Of a stretch of 40,224 nt of DNA, positions 32,067 to 40,207 are shown piece after piece (within the stretch, counting starts at the first letter, position 1; each line of letters starts with the position of its first letter). The translations under genes and the position numbers were made by a program. This DNA comes from an uncultured Clostridia bacterium (GTDB lineage Bacteria; Bacillota; Clostridia; Oscillospirales; Ruminococcaceae): the NCBI GenBank assembly GCA_947631535.1, contig CANRLU010000001.1, forward strand, positions 83,532-123,755. The letters are read 5' to 3'. Under the pieces are notes generated by a model, which saw only the letters and a program-made list of their open reading frames with translations, did no database searches and was not told where the DNA came from.

Positions 32067-33287
32067 TCAGGTCCTGTAATCGCCGTTTATTTTGACGTAG
32101 TCGTAGGTGAGGTCGCAGCCCCAGGCCTTTGCCGATGCGCTGCCGTCACCGAGGGCGATGTCAATATGTATCTCGCTTTCCGAGAGTATCTTTTTGGCTT
32201 CGTCTTCGTCAAACGGCAGGCAGAAGCCGCCCTTTACACCCTCTATGCTCCCCGCCGCGCTCGACATAGATATCGAGACTTTCGAGACGTCGAACTCGGC
32301 TCCGCAGTAGCCCATAGCGCAGAGAAGCCTTCCCCAGTTGGCGTCGGCGCCGAAGAACATCGCCTTTACAAGGCTCGAAGCTATTACCCCGCGGGCTATC
32401 GTCTTGGCGGTTTTAACGTCGGCGGCTCCGCTCACGCTGCATATAAGCAGCTTCGTCGCGCCCTCGCCGTCGCCGGCTATCATCGGGGCCATATAGTTTC
32501 CTATGACTCTCAGCGCCTCGGTGAAGCTCTCAAAGTCTTCGCCATTGGAATCTATCAGTGAGTTCCCCGCGAGGCCCGAAGCCATTACCGCGACCATATC
32601 GTTGGTGGAGGTGTCGCCGTCCACGCTTATCATATTATAGGTGTCGTCAACGACCGCTTTCAGCGCCTTTGAGAGCATCTCGGAGGAGATCGCGACGTCG
32701 GTGGTTATAAACGAGAGCATCGTCGCCATATTGGGGTGTATCATTCCAGAGCCCTTGGCGATTGCTCCGAAGCGAACCGTCTTTCCGCCTATCTCGGCCT
32801 CAAAGGATATCTCCTTTATCTTGGTGTCGGTGGTCATGATCGCGAGCGCGGCGTCTTCTCCGCCCTCTTTGGAGAGCAGCTTCGGGAGCTCCGAAATGCC
32901 GTAGGCGATAGGCTCTATATCGAGGCTCTGGCCGATGACACCCGTCGAGGCGACTATAACGTCGCTCGGGCTTATGCCGAGAGCCTTCGCGGTGAGCTCG
33001 CACATTGCCTCGGCCTTTTCAACGCCGTCGGCGTTCGAGGTGTTGGCGTTGCCGCTGTTGCAGATGACCGCTCTCGCCTTTCCGTCGGCGATATTGGCGC
33101 GGGTAACGGTTATCGGCGCACCGTAGACCTTATTCTGCGTGTAGACTGCCGCAGCGCTGCACTCGGTGTCGCAGAAGATCATCGCTATATCTTTTTTGGA
33201 GCGGTTCTTTCTCACTCCGCAGTGCATACCCGCAGCCGTGAACCCCTTTGGCGCACACACGCCGCCCGTTACGTTTTTTACCGTCAT
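32067..33287 (-). CDS. argJ: Ornithine acetyltransferase / N-acetylglutamate synthase
   Basis: 406 residues, full length for ArgJ. It moves acetyl from N-acetylornithine to glutamate and may also acetylate glutamate from acetyl-CoA. The autocleavage site is Ala188-Thr189 in HPNMATMLSF, with Thr189 the nucleophile of the new beta chain. The oxyanion region STGVIGQ (about 114-120) and the C-terminal GDGSASAKAWGCDLTYDYV segment are present. Having argJ makes a separate argA and argE unnecessary, i.e. a cyclic acetyl pathway. Start ATG 33287 overlaps the argC stop as ATGA. Confidence 0.97.
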   Translation of the reverse strand: MTVKNVTGGVCAPKGFTAAGMHCGVRKNRSKKDIAMIFCDTECSAAAVYTQNKVYGAPITVTRANIADGKARAVICNSGNANTSNADGVEKAEAMCELTAKALGISPSDVIVASTGVIGQSLDIEPIAYGISELPKLLSKEGGEDAALAIMTTDTKIKEISFEAEIGGKTVRFGAIAKGSGMIHPNMATMLSFITTDVAISSEMLSKALKAVVDDTYNMISVDGDTSTNDMVAVMASGLAGNSLIDSNGEDFESFTEALRVIGNYMAPMIAGDGEGATKLLICSVSGAADVKTAKTIARGVIASSLVKAMFFGADANWGRLLCAMGYCGAEFDVSKVSISMSSAAGSIEGVKGGFCLPFDEDEAKKILSESEIHIDIALGDGSASAKAWGCDLTYDYVKINGDYRT

Positions 33288-34234
33288 AAAAGTTTGTCTC
33301 CTTCACTCAAATAAGCCGTCTCGGGAAGCCCGAGCGCAATATTCATATTCTGTACCGCCGCTCCGGAAGCGCCTTTGCCGAGGTTGTCAAAAACGGCCGT
33401 AAGCGTCATCGTTTCGTCGTTGCCCATAACATATAGGTCGAGCCGGCAGGTCTTTTCGAGCACGTTGGCCGCCAAAAATCCGCCATCGGGGGCTTTTTTT
33501 ACCCCTATAAGCTCGGAATCGCGGTAAAACTCCGAGAGCGCCTCGAACATTCCCTCAAGGGTTACTTTCTTTTCGAGAAGCCGCGTATATATCGGAACGC
33601 TCACCGCCATACCGCTGTAAAAATCGGCGACTATCGGGTTGAAAATCGGCGCAGAGGCTATTCCCGTGATGGCCTGCATCTCGGGCAGATGCTTATGCGC
33701 AAGCCCCAAGCCGTATTGCCTCGGGCTGTCGAACTCGCGGGGGCGCTCGCCAGACTCATACTGCGCTATCATCTTTTTGCCGCCGCCGCTGTAGCCGGTT
33801 ATGCTGTGACAGGTAAACGGGTAGTCCCGCCCTGCTATTCCGAGGCTGACGAGCGGGTAAACGCTCGCGATAAAGCCGGTCGCGTGGCAGCCGGGGTTGG
33901 CTATCCTCCTGCCCTCGGCTATCGCTCTGCGGAAGTCGGGACCGAGCTCGGGGAAGCCGTAGGCCCAGCCCTCAGCAGTTCTGTGGGCGGTGGAGGCGTC
34001 GATTACCACCGTATTCGGGTTTTCGACCAGCGCCACGGCCTCCCTCGCCGCCGCATCGGGCAGACAGAGAAAAGTAACGTCGCTGTCGTTTATCAGCCTT
34101 GCGCGCTCATTAGGGTCCTTTCGCAGCTCGGGTTCTATCTCCGAAAGCTCGATATCGCGGTGCGCCGAGAGCCTCGTTTTAAGCTGGAGCCCCGCGGTCC
34201 CCTCCGCGCCGTCGATAAATGCCCTGTATCTCAT
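33284..34234 (-). CDS. argC: N-acetyl-gamma-glutamyl-phosphate reductase, short type
   Basis: 316 residues from ATG 34234; an upstream in-frame GTG at 34243 is less likely because the first beta strand begins RYRAFIDGAEGT. NADPH binding is expected at GAEGTAGL. The catalytic Cys116 is in NPGCHATG, and His in GLAHKHLPEM is the family's second active-site residue. At about 310 residues and with the 'IDG.EGT' opening it belongs to the shorter AGPR type 2, unlike the roughly 345-residue type of Bacillus. It is the first gene of the arg operon, 35-40 nt after a consensus promoter. Confidence 0.95.
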   Translation of the reverse strand: MRYRAFIDGAEGTAGLQLKTRLSAHRDIELSEIEPELRKDPNERARLINDSDVTFLCLPDAAAREAVALVENPNTVVIDASTAHRTAEGWAYGFPELGPDFRRAIAEGRRIANPGCHATGFIASVYPLVSLGIAGRDYPFTCHSITGYSGGGKKMIAQYESGERPREFDSPRQYGLGLAHKHLPEMQAITGIASAPIFNPIVADFYSGMAVSVPIYTRLLEKKVTLEGMFEALSEFYRDSELIGVKKAPDGGFLAANVLEKTCRLDLYVMGNDETMTLTAVFDNLGKGASGAAVQNMNIALGLPETAYLSEGDKLL

Positions 34235-34275
34235 ATTTCTCACTCTTTTCGGGTGTGTTATTCCATTTCAGAACT

Positions 34276-34303
34276 ATTATATCAACTTGCGTGGAGTTGT
34301 CAA
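34276..34303 (-). promoter_or_regulatory. Sigma-A promoter of argCJBD
   Basis: On the minus strand TTGACA (34303-34298) and TATAAT (34281-34276) are perfect consensus, 16-bp spacer. The start would be near 34269, about 35 nt before argC. Confidence 0.9.
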
Positions 34304-34330
34304 GAGCTTATGAGGCATATCCGAAAAATT

Positions 34331-34410
34331 TATGTATAATATTCATAATACCGCATCAATATTGCATAATTATAAATAATTTTGCCGAAAATATGCATAT
34401 TATATGTATA
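34331..34410. promoter_or_regulatory. AT-rich palindromic stretch, possible ArgR sites
   Basis: Two partial palindromes, TATGTATAATATTCATA at 34331-34347 and TATGCATATTATATGTATA at 34392-34410, resemble ARG boxes (half site TNTGNAT), one base short of the 18-bp consensus. They lie 28-107 bp upstream of the argC -35 rather than over the promoter. AT-rich chance is possible. Confidence 0.3.
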
Positions 34411-34422
34411 TTTTTATAAAAC

Positions 34423-34456
34423 AAGATCCGCCTGCACTTTTGTGCAAACGGATCTT
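34423..34456 (-). terminator. Intrinsic terminator of EF-G-like gene
   Basis: Outer stem AAGATCCG/CGGATCTT plus inner stem TGCAC/GTGCA with a TTTT loop, separated by small internal bulges. On the minus strand it is followed by GTTTTATAAAAAT, and it lies about 42 bp beyond the stop at 34498. Confidence 0.7.
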
Positions 34457-34497
34457 ATCTATTGATACTGTGAGATTATTCCGTAAAAGCGGTCGAA

Positions 34498-36567
34498 TTA
34501 CTCGTCATCGACCTTGTAATTTGCGATAACGTCGTCAACGAGCATCTGCGGGAGCTGGTCGTAGCGGAGCTTTTCGAGGGTGAACTCGCCTTCGCCCCTT
34601 GTCATCTGCCTTACGAGCATCGCAAAGTCGTGGACCTCGCTCTCGGGGATCTCCGCCTCGATGGTTGTAAGACCCTTCTTCTTGGCGGGGTTCATTCCGA
34701 GGACTCTGCCGCGGCGCTTGTTGAGCTCGCCCATCATATCTCCGGTATTTGCGTCGGGAACGGTGACGGTGAGCATATCTATGGGTTCGAGGAGGACGGG
34801 CTGAGCCTGCCTCATACCCTCTTTAAAGGCTATCGAGGCCGCGAGCTTGAAGGACATTTCGGAGGAATCGACGGGGTGATAGGATCCGTCAACGAGCGTC
34901 GCCTTAACTCCGACTACAGGGAATCCCGCGAGGACGCCCTTCTTCATGCAATCCTGAAGTCCCTTTTCAACGGCGGGGAAGAAGTTGCGCGGAACGGCGC
35001 CGCCGAATACGTTTTCTTCAAATACGAGCTCGTCGGAATCGCAGGGCTCGAATTCTATCCAGACGTCGCCGTACTGGCCGTGACCGCCCGACTGCTTCTT
35101 GTGGCGCCCTTGGACCTTTACCTTCTTGCGGATGGTCTCCTTATAGGACACCTTCGGAACGGAGGTAACAACGTCAACTCCGAAGCCGGTCTTGAGCTTC
35201 GAAAGGGTGGACTCGATGTGCTGCTCGCCGAGGCCCGAGAGTATCTGCTCGAATGTGGTGTCGTCCTGAGCGTAGCTGAGGGTCTGGTCTTCTTCGAGTA
35301 TCCTCTGCATAGCGCCCGAGATCTTCTGCTCGTCGCCCTGGGACTTCGCCTTTACGCAGACGGAGTAGCAGGGGTGCGGGAACCTGAGCTTTTCAAAGCT
35401 TATGACCCTTGAGGCGTCGCAGATAGTGTCGTTGGTGTTGACCGACATCTTTGTCGCGACTACTATATCGCCTGCTCCGGCAAACGGGACCTCTATCTGT
35501 TTCTTTCCGACGAGGTCTATAAGCTTGCCGACCTTTTCGGTGCCGCCGGTGGTGGCGTTTACTATCTCCTTGCCGCTCTCGAGCTTGCCGCTCATAACCT
35601 TTATAAACGACATCTTGCCCACGAACGGGTCGGCGACCGTTTTGAAGACGAACGCCGAAAGCGGCGCGTCGGCCTCATAGGTGACTTTTACGTCGTTGCC
35701 GTCGGAGTCTTTCCCGACGATGCCGGCCGTCTCGTGAGGAGAGGGCAGGAGCTTTTCGATCTGGTCCATAAGGAGGTCCGCTCCCTCAAGACCGATGCTC
35801 GAAATGCAGGTGACGGGGGTTATCATTCCGTTGATGATTCCGTTGTGAACACCGTTGAGGAGCTCTTCGTGAGTAAGCGGCTCGCCGTCGAGAAACTTCA
35901 TCATAAGCTCTTCGTCGGTCTCGGCGACCGCCTCGGAGACGGCTTCCATAAGCCCGTCGATGCGGTAGGTCGGGTCGGGCTCGCCTGCGTCAACGCGGTT
36001 GCCCTTGGCGTCGTATTTATAGTTCTTGCCGGCAAGAACGTCGTAATAAGAGACTATCTTGCCGTCTTTGATGAGCGGGGAAACGAGCGGGCAGACGGAG
36101 GAGCCGAACTCGGTCTTCAGCGAGGTGAGGACGTTGGAGAAGTTGGCGTTTTCGTCGTCGATCTTGGTTACGACGAACATATGCGGGGTCTTGTGCTCGA
36201 CTGCGGCGTCATAGGCCTTCTTGGTGCCGACGTGTACGCCCGACTTGGCCGAGACTGCGATGAGCAGGCAGTCGGCCGCAAATACGCCCTCAACGAGACC
36301 TCCGGCGTAGTCGAACAGGCCGGGAGTGTCGAGAATATTTACCTTCATGCCGTTTCTCTCATAGAAAGAGAGCGAGGTGTATATTGAGCATTTCTTTGCC
36401 ACTTCTATCGGAGTGTAGTCAGAGACGGTGTTGCCGTCAAGAGTCTTTCCGAGGCGGTCGGTAGCCCCCGCTTTATAAAGGAGCGCTTCAACGACCGAGG
36501 TCTTGCCCGAGGCGGAATGTCCTGCCAGAGCTATGTTTTTGATGTGTGAGCTGTCGTAGTTTTTCAA
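34498..36567 (-). CDS. EF-G-family GTPase, non-canonical paralogue
   Basis: 689 residues with all EF-G domains: G domain 1-275, domain II, III, IV and V. The G motifs deviate from the canonical translocase: P-loop GHSASGKT (16-23) in place of the usual GHVDAGKT, G3 DTPG (80-83) intact, and G4 TKID (134-137) in place of NKxD. A central EEDQTLSYAQDD stretch and the domain IV GQYGDVWI/FEP segment are typical of the group often annotated 'elongation factor G' but clustering apart from housekeeping FusA. Domain IV, which inserts into the ribosomal A site, is full length. Function may be in ribosome recycling or stress; the rRNA/str-operon context of fusA is absent. It is monocistronic, with its own promoter and terminator. 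Confidence 0.88.
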   Translation of the reverse strand: MKNYDSSHIKNIALAGHSASGKTSVVEALLYKAGATDRLGKTLDGNTVSDYTPIEVAKKCSIYTSLSFYERNGMKVNILDTPGLFDYAGGLVEGVFAADCLLIAVSAKSGVHVGTKKAYDAAVEHKTPHMFVVTKIDDENANFSNVLTSLKTEFGSSVCPLVSPLIKDGKIVSYYDVLAGKNYKYDAKGNRVDAGEPDPTYRIDGLMEAVSEAVAETDEELMMKFLDGEPLTHEELLNGVHNGIINGMITPVTCISSIGLEGADLLMDQIEKLLPSPHETAGIVGKDSDGNDVKVTYEADAPLSAFVFKTVADPFVGKMSFIKVMSGKLESGKEIVNATTGGTEKVGKLIDLVGKKQIEVPFAGAGDIVVATKMSVNTNDTICDASRVISFEKLRFPHPCYSVCVKAKSQGDEQKISGAMQRILEEDQTLSYAQDDTTFEQILSGLGEQHIESTLSKLKTGFGVDVVTSVPKVSYKETIRKKVKVQGRHKKQSGGHGQYGDVWIEFEPCDSDELVFEENVFGGAVPRNFFPAVEKGLQDCMKKGVLAGFPVVGVKATLVDGSYHPVDSSEMSFKLAASIAFKEGMRQAQPVLLEPIDMLTVTVPDANTGDMMGELNKRRGRVLGMNPAKKKGLTTIEAEIPESEVHDFAMLVRQMTRGEGEFTLEKLRYDQLPQMLVDDVIANYKVDDE

Positions 36568-36644
36568 TGTGATCTCTCCATTCGGGTATGTTATAGTGAT
36601 TGTGATTTATCGGATTTCTACAATTAAATCCAACGTTCTTTTTA

Positions 36645-36673
36645 ATTATATATCATTTTGTCACAAATAGCAA
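36645..36673 (-). promoter_or_regulatory. Sigma-A promoter of EF-G-like gene
   Basis: On the minus strand TTGCTA (36673-36668), 17-bp spacer, perfect TATAAT (36650-36645). The start point would be near 36638, giving a leader of about 70 nt. Confidence 0.7.
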
Positions 36674-36739
36674 TACCAAAATTTAAACAACACTCTTGTA
36701 TATATTGTATAAAAAACAGCCCCCAAAAGGACAAAAAAT

Positions 36740-36770
36740 CCCGCCCGAGGCATTTTTTACCCCGAGCGGG
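36740..36770 (-). terminator. Intrinsic terminator of ypeB
   Basis: On the minus strand the arms CCCGCTCGGGG and CCTCGGGCGGG pair over 11 bp with two G-U wobbles, followed by ATTTTTTG. It begins 13 bp after the ypeB stop. Confidence 0.85.
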
Positions 36771-36782
36771 CTCAAAACAAGG

Positions 36783-38111
36783 TCAAACGGTGAGCTTTCC
36801 GCCGTCCATATTCAGAAGAATGAGGATATCCTCCTCGTCGCCGGTCATCGCATTGACGTAAACGAGCACGTCTTTTCCGTCGTCAGAGCGGCACAGAAGC
36901 TCGTAGCAGAGTTTTTCCTCCACCGAATCGGTCGGAATGACCGCAAGGCCGACCTTTTTCACGGTGAGCGCCGAGCTCACGCCGTCGGAGGCGTCGCTTT
37001 GAGATATCTTCGGCTCGCCGAAGTCTCTTTCGCGATGATTAACAAGGAATCCTCTGGCGTCGAAGCTTAATATCTCGCCGTTGTCGAGCGCGACGGCGAC
37101 CTTTATGAGGTCGGTATAGCAGGTGATGCCGCCGTCGTTATAGGCGTAGTTCACGGTGCACACATTATTATAGCTCTCGTAATAAGTCCGCTCCATATCC
37201 TCTATGCCGAGGCTCTCAAGATATTCGTCGGCCCGGCGCGCGGCGTCTTCGGCCGAAAGCGAGCTTTCCTTAACGTTGCGGCTCTTGATGCAGTAAACGA
37301 TATATCCGCCGTTTTTCGAGACGGCGCACCGCCCGCCCTCGCTGTAAAAGCAGTATGACGGCAGTCTGCCCTCTTCGCTTGCTCCGCACTCCATAACGCG
37401 GAAACTGTCTGTGCCGAGTGCCTTCGAGGCCTTTTCAAGGGCTTCTTCCTTTGAGACCTCCTCCGCGTCTTTGGTCATAAGCGGGACGCGCTCAAGAATG
37501 TGGTCGGAAAACGGGCCGTCATAAATGAGCTTCGGCATACCCGAAAGGCCGTCCTCTATCCCCGAGAAGCCCTCCGCAACATATCCTTCGGTGTTTGCGA
37601 AAAGCTCGGAAACGGTCACGTCGCTCGTCAGCAGCTTTGTGCGGAGCTCCCAGAGGTCTTCGCAGAGCTGTTCTGCGCAGGCGCCGAGCTTTTCAACGGT
37701 TTGGCGATCGTCATCGGTAAGCTCTTCGCCCGCCGTCGCCCTGCGCGAGAGCGACGAGGCATAATTTCCCACCTGCGACAGGAATTTTTCGAGGTTATCT
37801 ATTCCCATTCCGTAAACGGGCAGGCTTTCGAGCGCGGATTTCGCCTGTCCCGACTGCTCCATAAGCTCGTTCGAGAGGCGTGTCATCATAGCCGGCGACG
37901 ATACATAGCGCCCTTTTGTAAGCACTGCGCTTATGCCGTCGGCGCTCTGGGCAAGGCCTTCTATCGCGGCGCTGTAGCCCGCTTCGACCGACGTTTCAAG
38001 GCGTTCTATCTTCTTCATATATATGATATTTGCCGCGGCGAGAACGGCTATTATCGCCCCGAGGAACGAAACGAGCCTTATAAGCCCCCGCCGTGAGAAA
38101 GTGGTTTTCAT
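36783..38111 (-). CDS. ypeB: Germination protein YpeB
   Basis: 442 residues, start ATG 38111 after AAGGAAG. It has an N-terminal membrane segment (about 8-31), a helical YpeB domain (KIERLETSVEAGYSAAIEGL at about 31-50, and VGNYASSLSRRATAGEELTD) and C-terminal PepSY-like beta domains. YpeB sits with the spore cortex-lytic enzyme SleB at the inner spore membrane and is required for SleB localisation and stability; its transcription is forespore (sigma-G) driven in Bacillus. Here sleB is not adjacent: upstream is a 580-bp repeat region and a divergent htrA. A clear sigma-G promoter was not identified. It marks the host as a spore former. Confidence 0.88.
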   Translation of the reverse strand: MKTTFSRRGLIRLVSFLGAIIAVLAAANIIYMKKIERLETSVEAGYSAAIEGLAQSADGISAVLTKGRYVSSPAMMTRLSNELMEQSGQAKSALESLPVYGMGIDNLEKFLSQVGNYASSLSRRATAGEELTDDDRQTVEKLGACAEQLCEDLWELRTKLLTSDVTVSELFANTEGYVAEGFSGIEDGLSGMPKLIYDGPFSDHILERVPLMTKDAEEVSKEEALEKASKALGTDSFRVMECGASEEGRLPSYCFYSEGGRCAVSKNGGYIVYCIKSRNVKESSLSAEDAARRADEYLESLGIEDMERTYYESYNNVCTVNYAYNDGGITCYTDLIKVAVALDNGEILSFDARGFLVNHRERDFGEPKISQSDASDGVSSALTVKKVGLAVIPTDSVEEKLCYELLCRSDDGKDVLVYVNAMTGDEEDILILLNMDGGKLTV

Positions 38112-38220
38112 TTTGCTTACTTCCTTTCAAGGTTAAATTCGGTATTATTTTTGCTCATTTTTCAGAGAATACGCAAGTTAATATTTGACATATATATGAT
38201 GTGAAAGATAGGAAAAAGTT

Positions 38221-38295
38221 GGGGCGAACGCCGAGACGCTTTGCCCCTCCCTCTCCTCCATCCCCGCAGGGGAGTGGTCGGTCACCGAAAGGTGA
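38221..38295. repeat. Cluster of three short GC hairpins
   Basis: GGGGC...GCCCC (38221-38225 with 38243-38247), TCCCC-GCA-GGGGA (38261-38273) and TCACC-GAAA-GGTGA (38282-38295, a GNRA loop) occur within 75 bp. No T-run follows them. It reads like a short structured intergenic repeat or a small RNA fragment; it cannot be assigned. Confidence 0.4.
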
Positions 38296-38480
38296 ACATA
38301 ATGAGACAGAAAGTGCGGAAAATCCAGAAAATCCATAAAAGTAAAATTATAAAAAGCGCTTTATTAAATTGCAGTATAAAAGTGACCTTGATATTATGCT
38401 TCGCAGATTTGTGAACTTTCTGCACTTTCCACACTTTCCGAAAAACGAAATGGTGATTAGGGGCGGGGAAGCAAAAAGCT

Positions 38481-38501
38481 TGACCGAAAACTTTTAAGTT
38501 T
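38481..38501 (+). repeat. Dispersed repeat dyad, copy C
   Basis: TGACCGAAAACTTTTAAGTT (38481-38500) has the same AAACTT-TT-AAGTTT dyad as at 3910-3925. It is preceded by GGGGCGGGGAAGC, similar to the GCGGGGTTTAACCGAAAACT seen on the minus strand at about 40034-40053. Confidence 0.6.
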
Positions 38502-38654
38502 GGACAGCGTCTCTCAAAAATATCGCTTTTGTGGAAATTGTGGAACTTTCGGGAAATACTGCGGCATAAAAGCGTCCCGAATCTTTCAGAAATTTTCACA
38601 CGCATTTAAACTGTTTTTAAATCTTCGGTGTTATTATGATCACGTAAACAAAAG

Positions 38655-38669
38655 GCAGGCATCGCCTGC
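38655..38669 (+). promoter_or_regulatory. htrA leader hairpin
   Basis: GCAGGC-ATC-GCCTGC, a 6-bp perfect stem ending 11 bp before the GGAG site of htrA. It may stabilise the mRNA 5' end or tune initiation. Confidence 0.4.
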
Positions 38670-38692
38670 AAGGCAAAAAAGGAGTGTCATTT

Positions 38693-39955
38693 ATGTACGA
38701 AAACAATGAAAACTATCCGATCGTTCCCTATGTAAAGCCCAAAAAGACCGGCGCGCTGAAAATTGTCGCCATCGCTCTTTGCTGCTCGCTTCTGGGAGGA
38801 GCCGCTGGCGCCCTCGGGACATATGCCCTCACCCGTGCAGACAGCCCCGTGCTGAGTTCGGCTACGATATACGAGAGCTCGCGCGAGCCGCGCACGCTCA
38901 ACGTGGCCTATGCCGACAGCGACCGCGAACTCACACCGGCCGAGGTGTATGAACTCAACGTCAACTCCACCGTGGGCATAACCACCTCGATAGACACCAA
39001 CTTCTTCGGCTACCGCACCACCTCGGCGGCTTCGGGCTCGGGCTTCATACTCACCGAAAACGGCTATATAGTCACCAACTACCACGTTATAGAGGATGCA
39101 AACTCGATAACGGTATCCACCTACGACGGCAATACCTATTCCGCAAAAGCCGTGGGATATGACGAGGAAAACGACGTAGCCGTTCTGAAAATAGACGCCG
39201 ACGGCCTCACACCGGTGGTACTCGGCAGCTCGGACGATTCCCGCGTGGGCGACTACGTATGCGCAATAGGCAACCCTCTCGGAGAGCTTACTTTTTCGCT
39301 GACGAGCGGCGTTATAAGTGCGCTTGACCGCAGCGTGACCATAGAAGGCACGAGAATGGACCTTATCCAGACCGACTGCGCGATAAATTCTGGCAACTCC
39401 GGCGGAGCGCTCTTCAATATGTACGGCGAGGTGATAGGAATAACCAACGCCAAGCTTTCGGGCAGCTCTTCGGGGAGCGCTTCCATCGACAACATAGCGT
39501 TCGCAATACCCATAGACAGCGTTAAAACCATTATCTCGGGCATCATCACCGACGGCACCGTTGAAAAGCCCTATATAGGCGTTACCATCTACACGCTCGG
39601 CAGCGAATATCAGCGCTTCGGGCTCTCGGGAGTGGTCGTGCAGGAGGTAGAGGAAGACTCCCCTGCCGATGAAGCGGGCTTAATGGCCGACGACATAATC
39701 ACAGCCGTAAACGGCGAAAGGATAACCCAGAACAGCGACCTCACCGGCGTGGTGACGAAATGCCGCGAGGGCGACAAGATCACACTTTCGGTGACAAGGC
39801 AGGGTGAAGAGCTCGAGCTCACGGTCACGGTAAAGGTGAGGAAGCAGTCGGCGCTCGGCGAAAGCGACGATGAGCAGGACGACGAAGACTACTACGGCGG
39901 CTACGGACTGTTTCCGTGGTCGGACTTCCGCTCGGGCAGCGGCACACCGATGTAA
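38693..39955 (+). CDS. htrA: HtrA/DegP-type membrane serine protease with PDZ
   Basis: 420 residues from ATG 38693, eight bases after AAAAGGAG; an in-frame GTG at 38684 lies within the ribosome binding site. A cytoplasmic N-terminus is followed by one membrane segment (about 19-42). The trypsin-like domain has the full triad: His131 (TNYHVIE), Asp161 (ENDVAVLKI) and Ser236 (SGNSGGALF). A PDZ domain covers about 295-385 (PYIGVTIYTLG, ADEAGLMADDIITAVNG). An Asp/Glu/Tyr-rich tail ends the protein. It should degrade or refold misfolded exported proteins at the membrane surface and is usually under envelope-stress control. It is monocistronic, ending in a strong terminator. Confidence 0.95.
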   Translation: MYENNENYPIVPYVKPKKTGALKIVAIALCCSLLGGAAGALGTYALTRADSPVLSSATIYESSREPRTLNVAYADSDRELTPAEVYELNVNSTVGITTSIDTNFFGYRTTSAASGSGFILTENGYIVTNYHVIEDANSITVSTYDGNTYSAKAVGYDEENDVAVLKIDADGLTPVVLGSSDDSRVGDYVCAIGNPLGELTFSLTSGVISALDRSVTIEGTRMDLIQTDCAINSGNSGGALFNMYGEVIGITNAKLSGSSSGSASIDNIAFAIPIDSVKTIISGIITDGTVEKPYIGVTIYTLGSEYQRFGLSGVVVQEVEEDSPADEAGLMADDIITAVNGERITQNSDLTGVVTKCREGDKITLSVTRQGEELELTVTVKVRKQSALGESDDEQDDEDYYGGYGLFPWSDFRSGSGTPM

Positions 39956-39971
39956 AAAAGCATAATATTCA

Positions 39972-39992
39972 GGCCGGATCAAAAGTCCGGCC
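39972..39992 (+). terminator. Intrinsic terminator of htrA
   Basis: Stem GGCCGGA (39972-39978) / TCCGGCC (39986-39992), 7-nt loop, then TTTTTG. It begins 17 bp after the htrA stop. Confidence 0.92.
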
Positions 39993-40028
39993 TTTTTGTA
40001 ATCGCACAAAAGTTTCAGTCAAGAAAAG

Positions 40029-40131
40029 CCCGAAAGTTTTCGGTTAAACCCCGCCGGAAGTTTTAGCAGGGAAAACCTAAAAGTTTTCGGTCGAGCCCCA
40101 GCTTTCACATAAGGTGGAACAAGGTGCAGGG
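40029..40131 (-). repeat. Dispersed intergenic repeat, copies B and D
   Basis: On the minus strand, CCCTGCACCTTGTTCCACC (40131-40113), a spacer and CCGAAAACTTTTAGG (40090-40076) match copy A at 3864-3946 in order and spacing type. A further unit, AACCGAAAACTTTCGGG, follows at 40045-40029. The region from 40000 to the window end has no gene. Confidence 0.6.
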
Positions 40132-40161
40132 CATTTGGGTCGAGAGCGAAGCGAACGACAG

Positions 40162-40207
40162 ATGCGGCGTGACTGTGTTACCTTTATATCACTCTTCGAC
40201 GCCGCAT
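40162..40207. repeat. 9-bp dyad at window end
   Basis: ATGCGGCGT (40162-40170) and ACGCCGCAT (40199-40207) are exact reverse complements with a 28-nt AT-rich loop. The surrounding sequence (AGCGAAGCGAACG) looks like the outer part of the dispersed repeat; the function is unknown. Confidence 0.45.

Larger units (their letters stand above)
38112..38692. other. Repeat- and hairpin-rich intergenic region
   Basis: About 580 bp between ypeB and htrA with no credible gene; a 107-codon minus-strand frame (38282-38605) is low complexity and crosses repeats. From left to right it holds a cluster of GC-rich hairpins (38221-38295), an AT-rich block, imperfect inverted repeats of a 'CTTTCTGCACTTTCC'-type motif (about 38307-38335 and 38414-38441), a dispersed-repeat dyad (38481-38501) and the htrA leader hairpin. 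Confidence 0.65.

Noticed and set aside
38282-38605. 107-codon minus-strand frame between ypeB and htrA
   Set aside because: Low-complexity protein rich in Phe/Lys/Ile, overlaps hairpins and repeats, no ribosome binding site and no recognisable domain.
40029-40207. Repeats at the window end considered as a CRISPR array
   Set aside because: Units are degenerate, unevenly spaced and without unique spacers of constant length; no cas genes.
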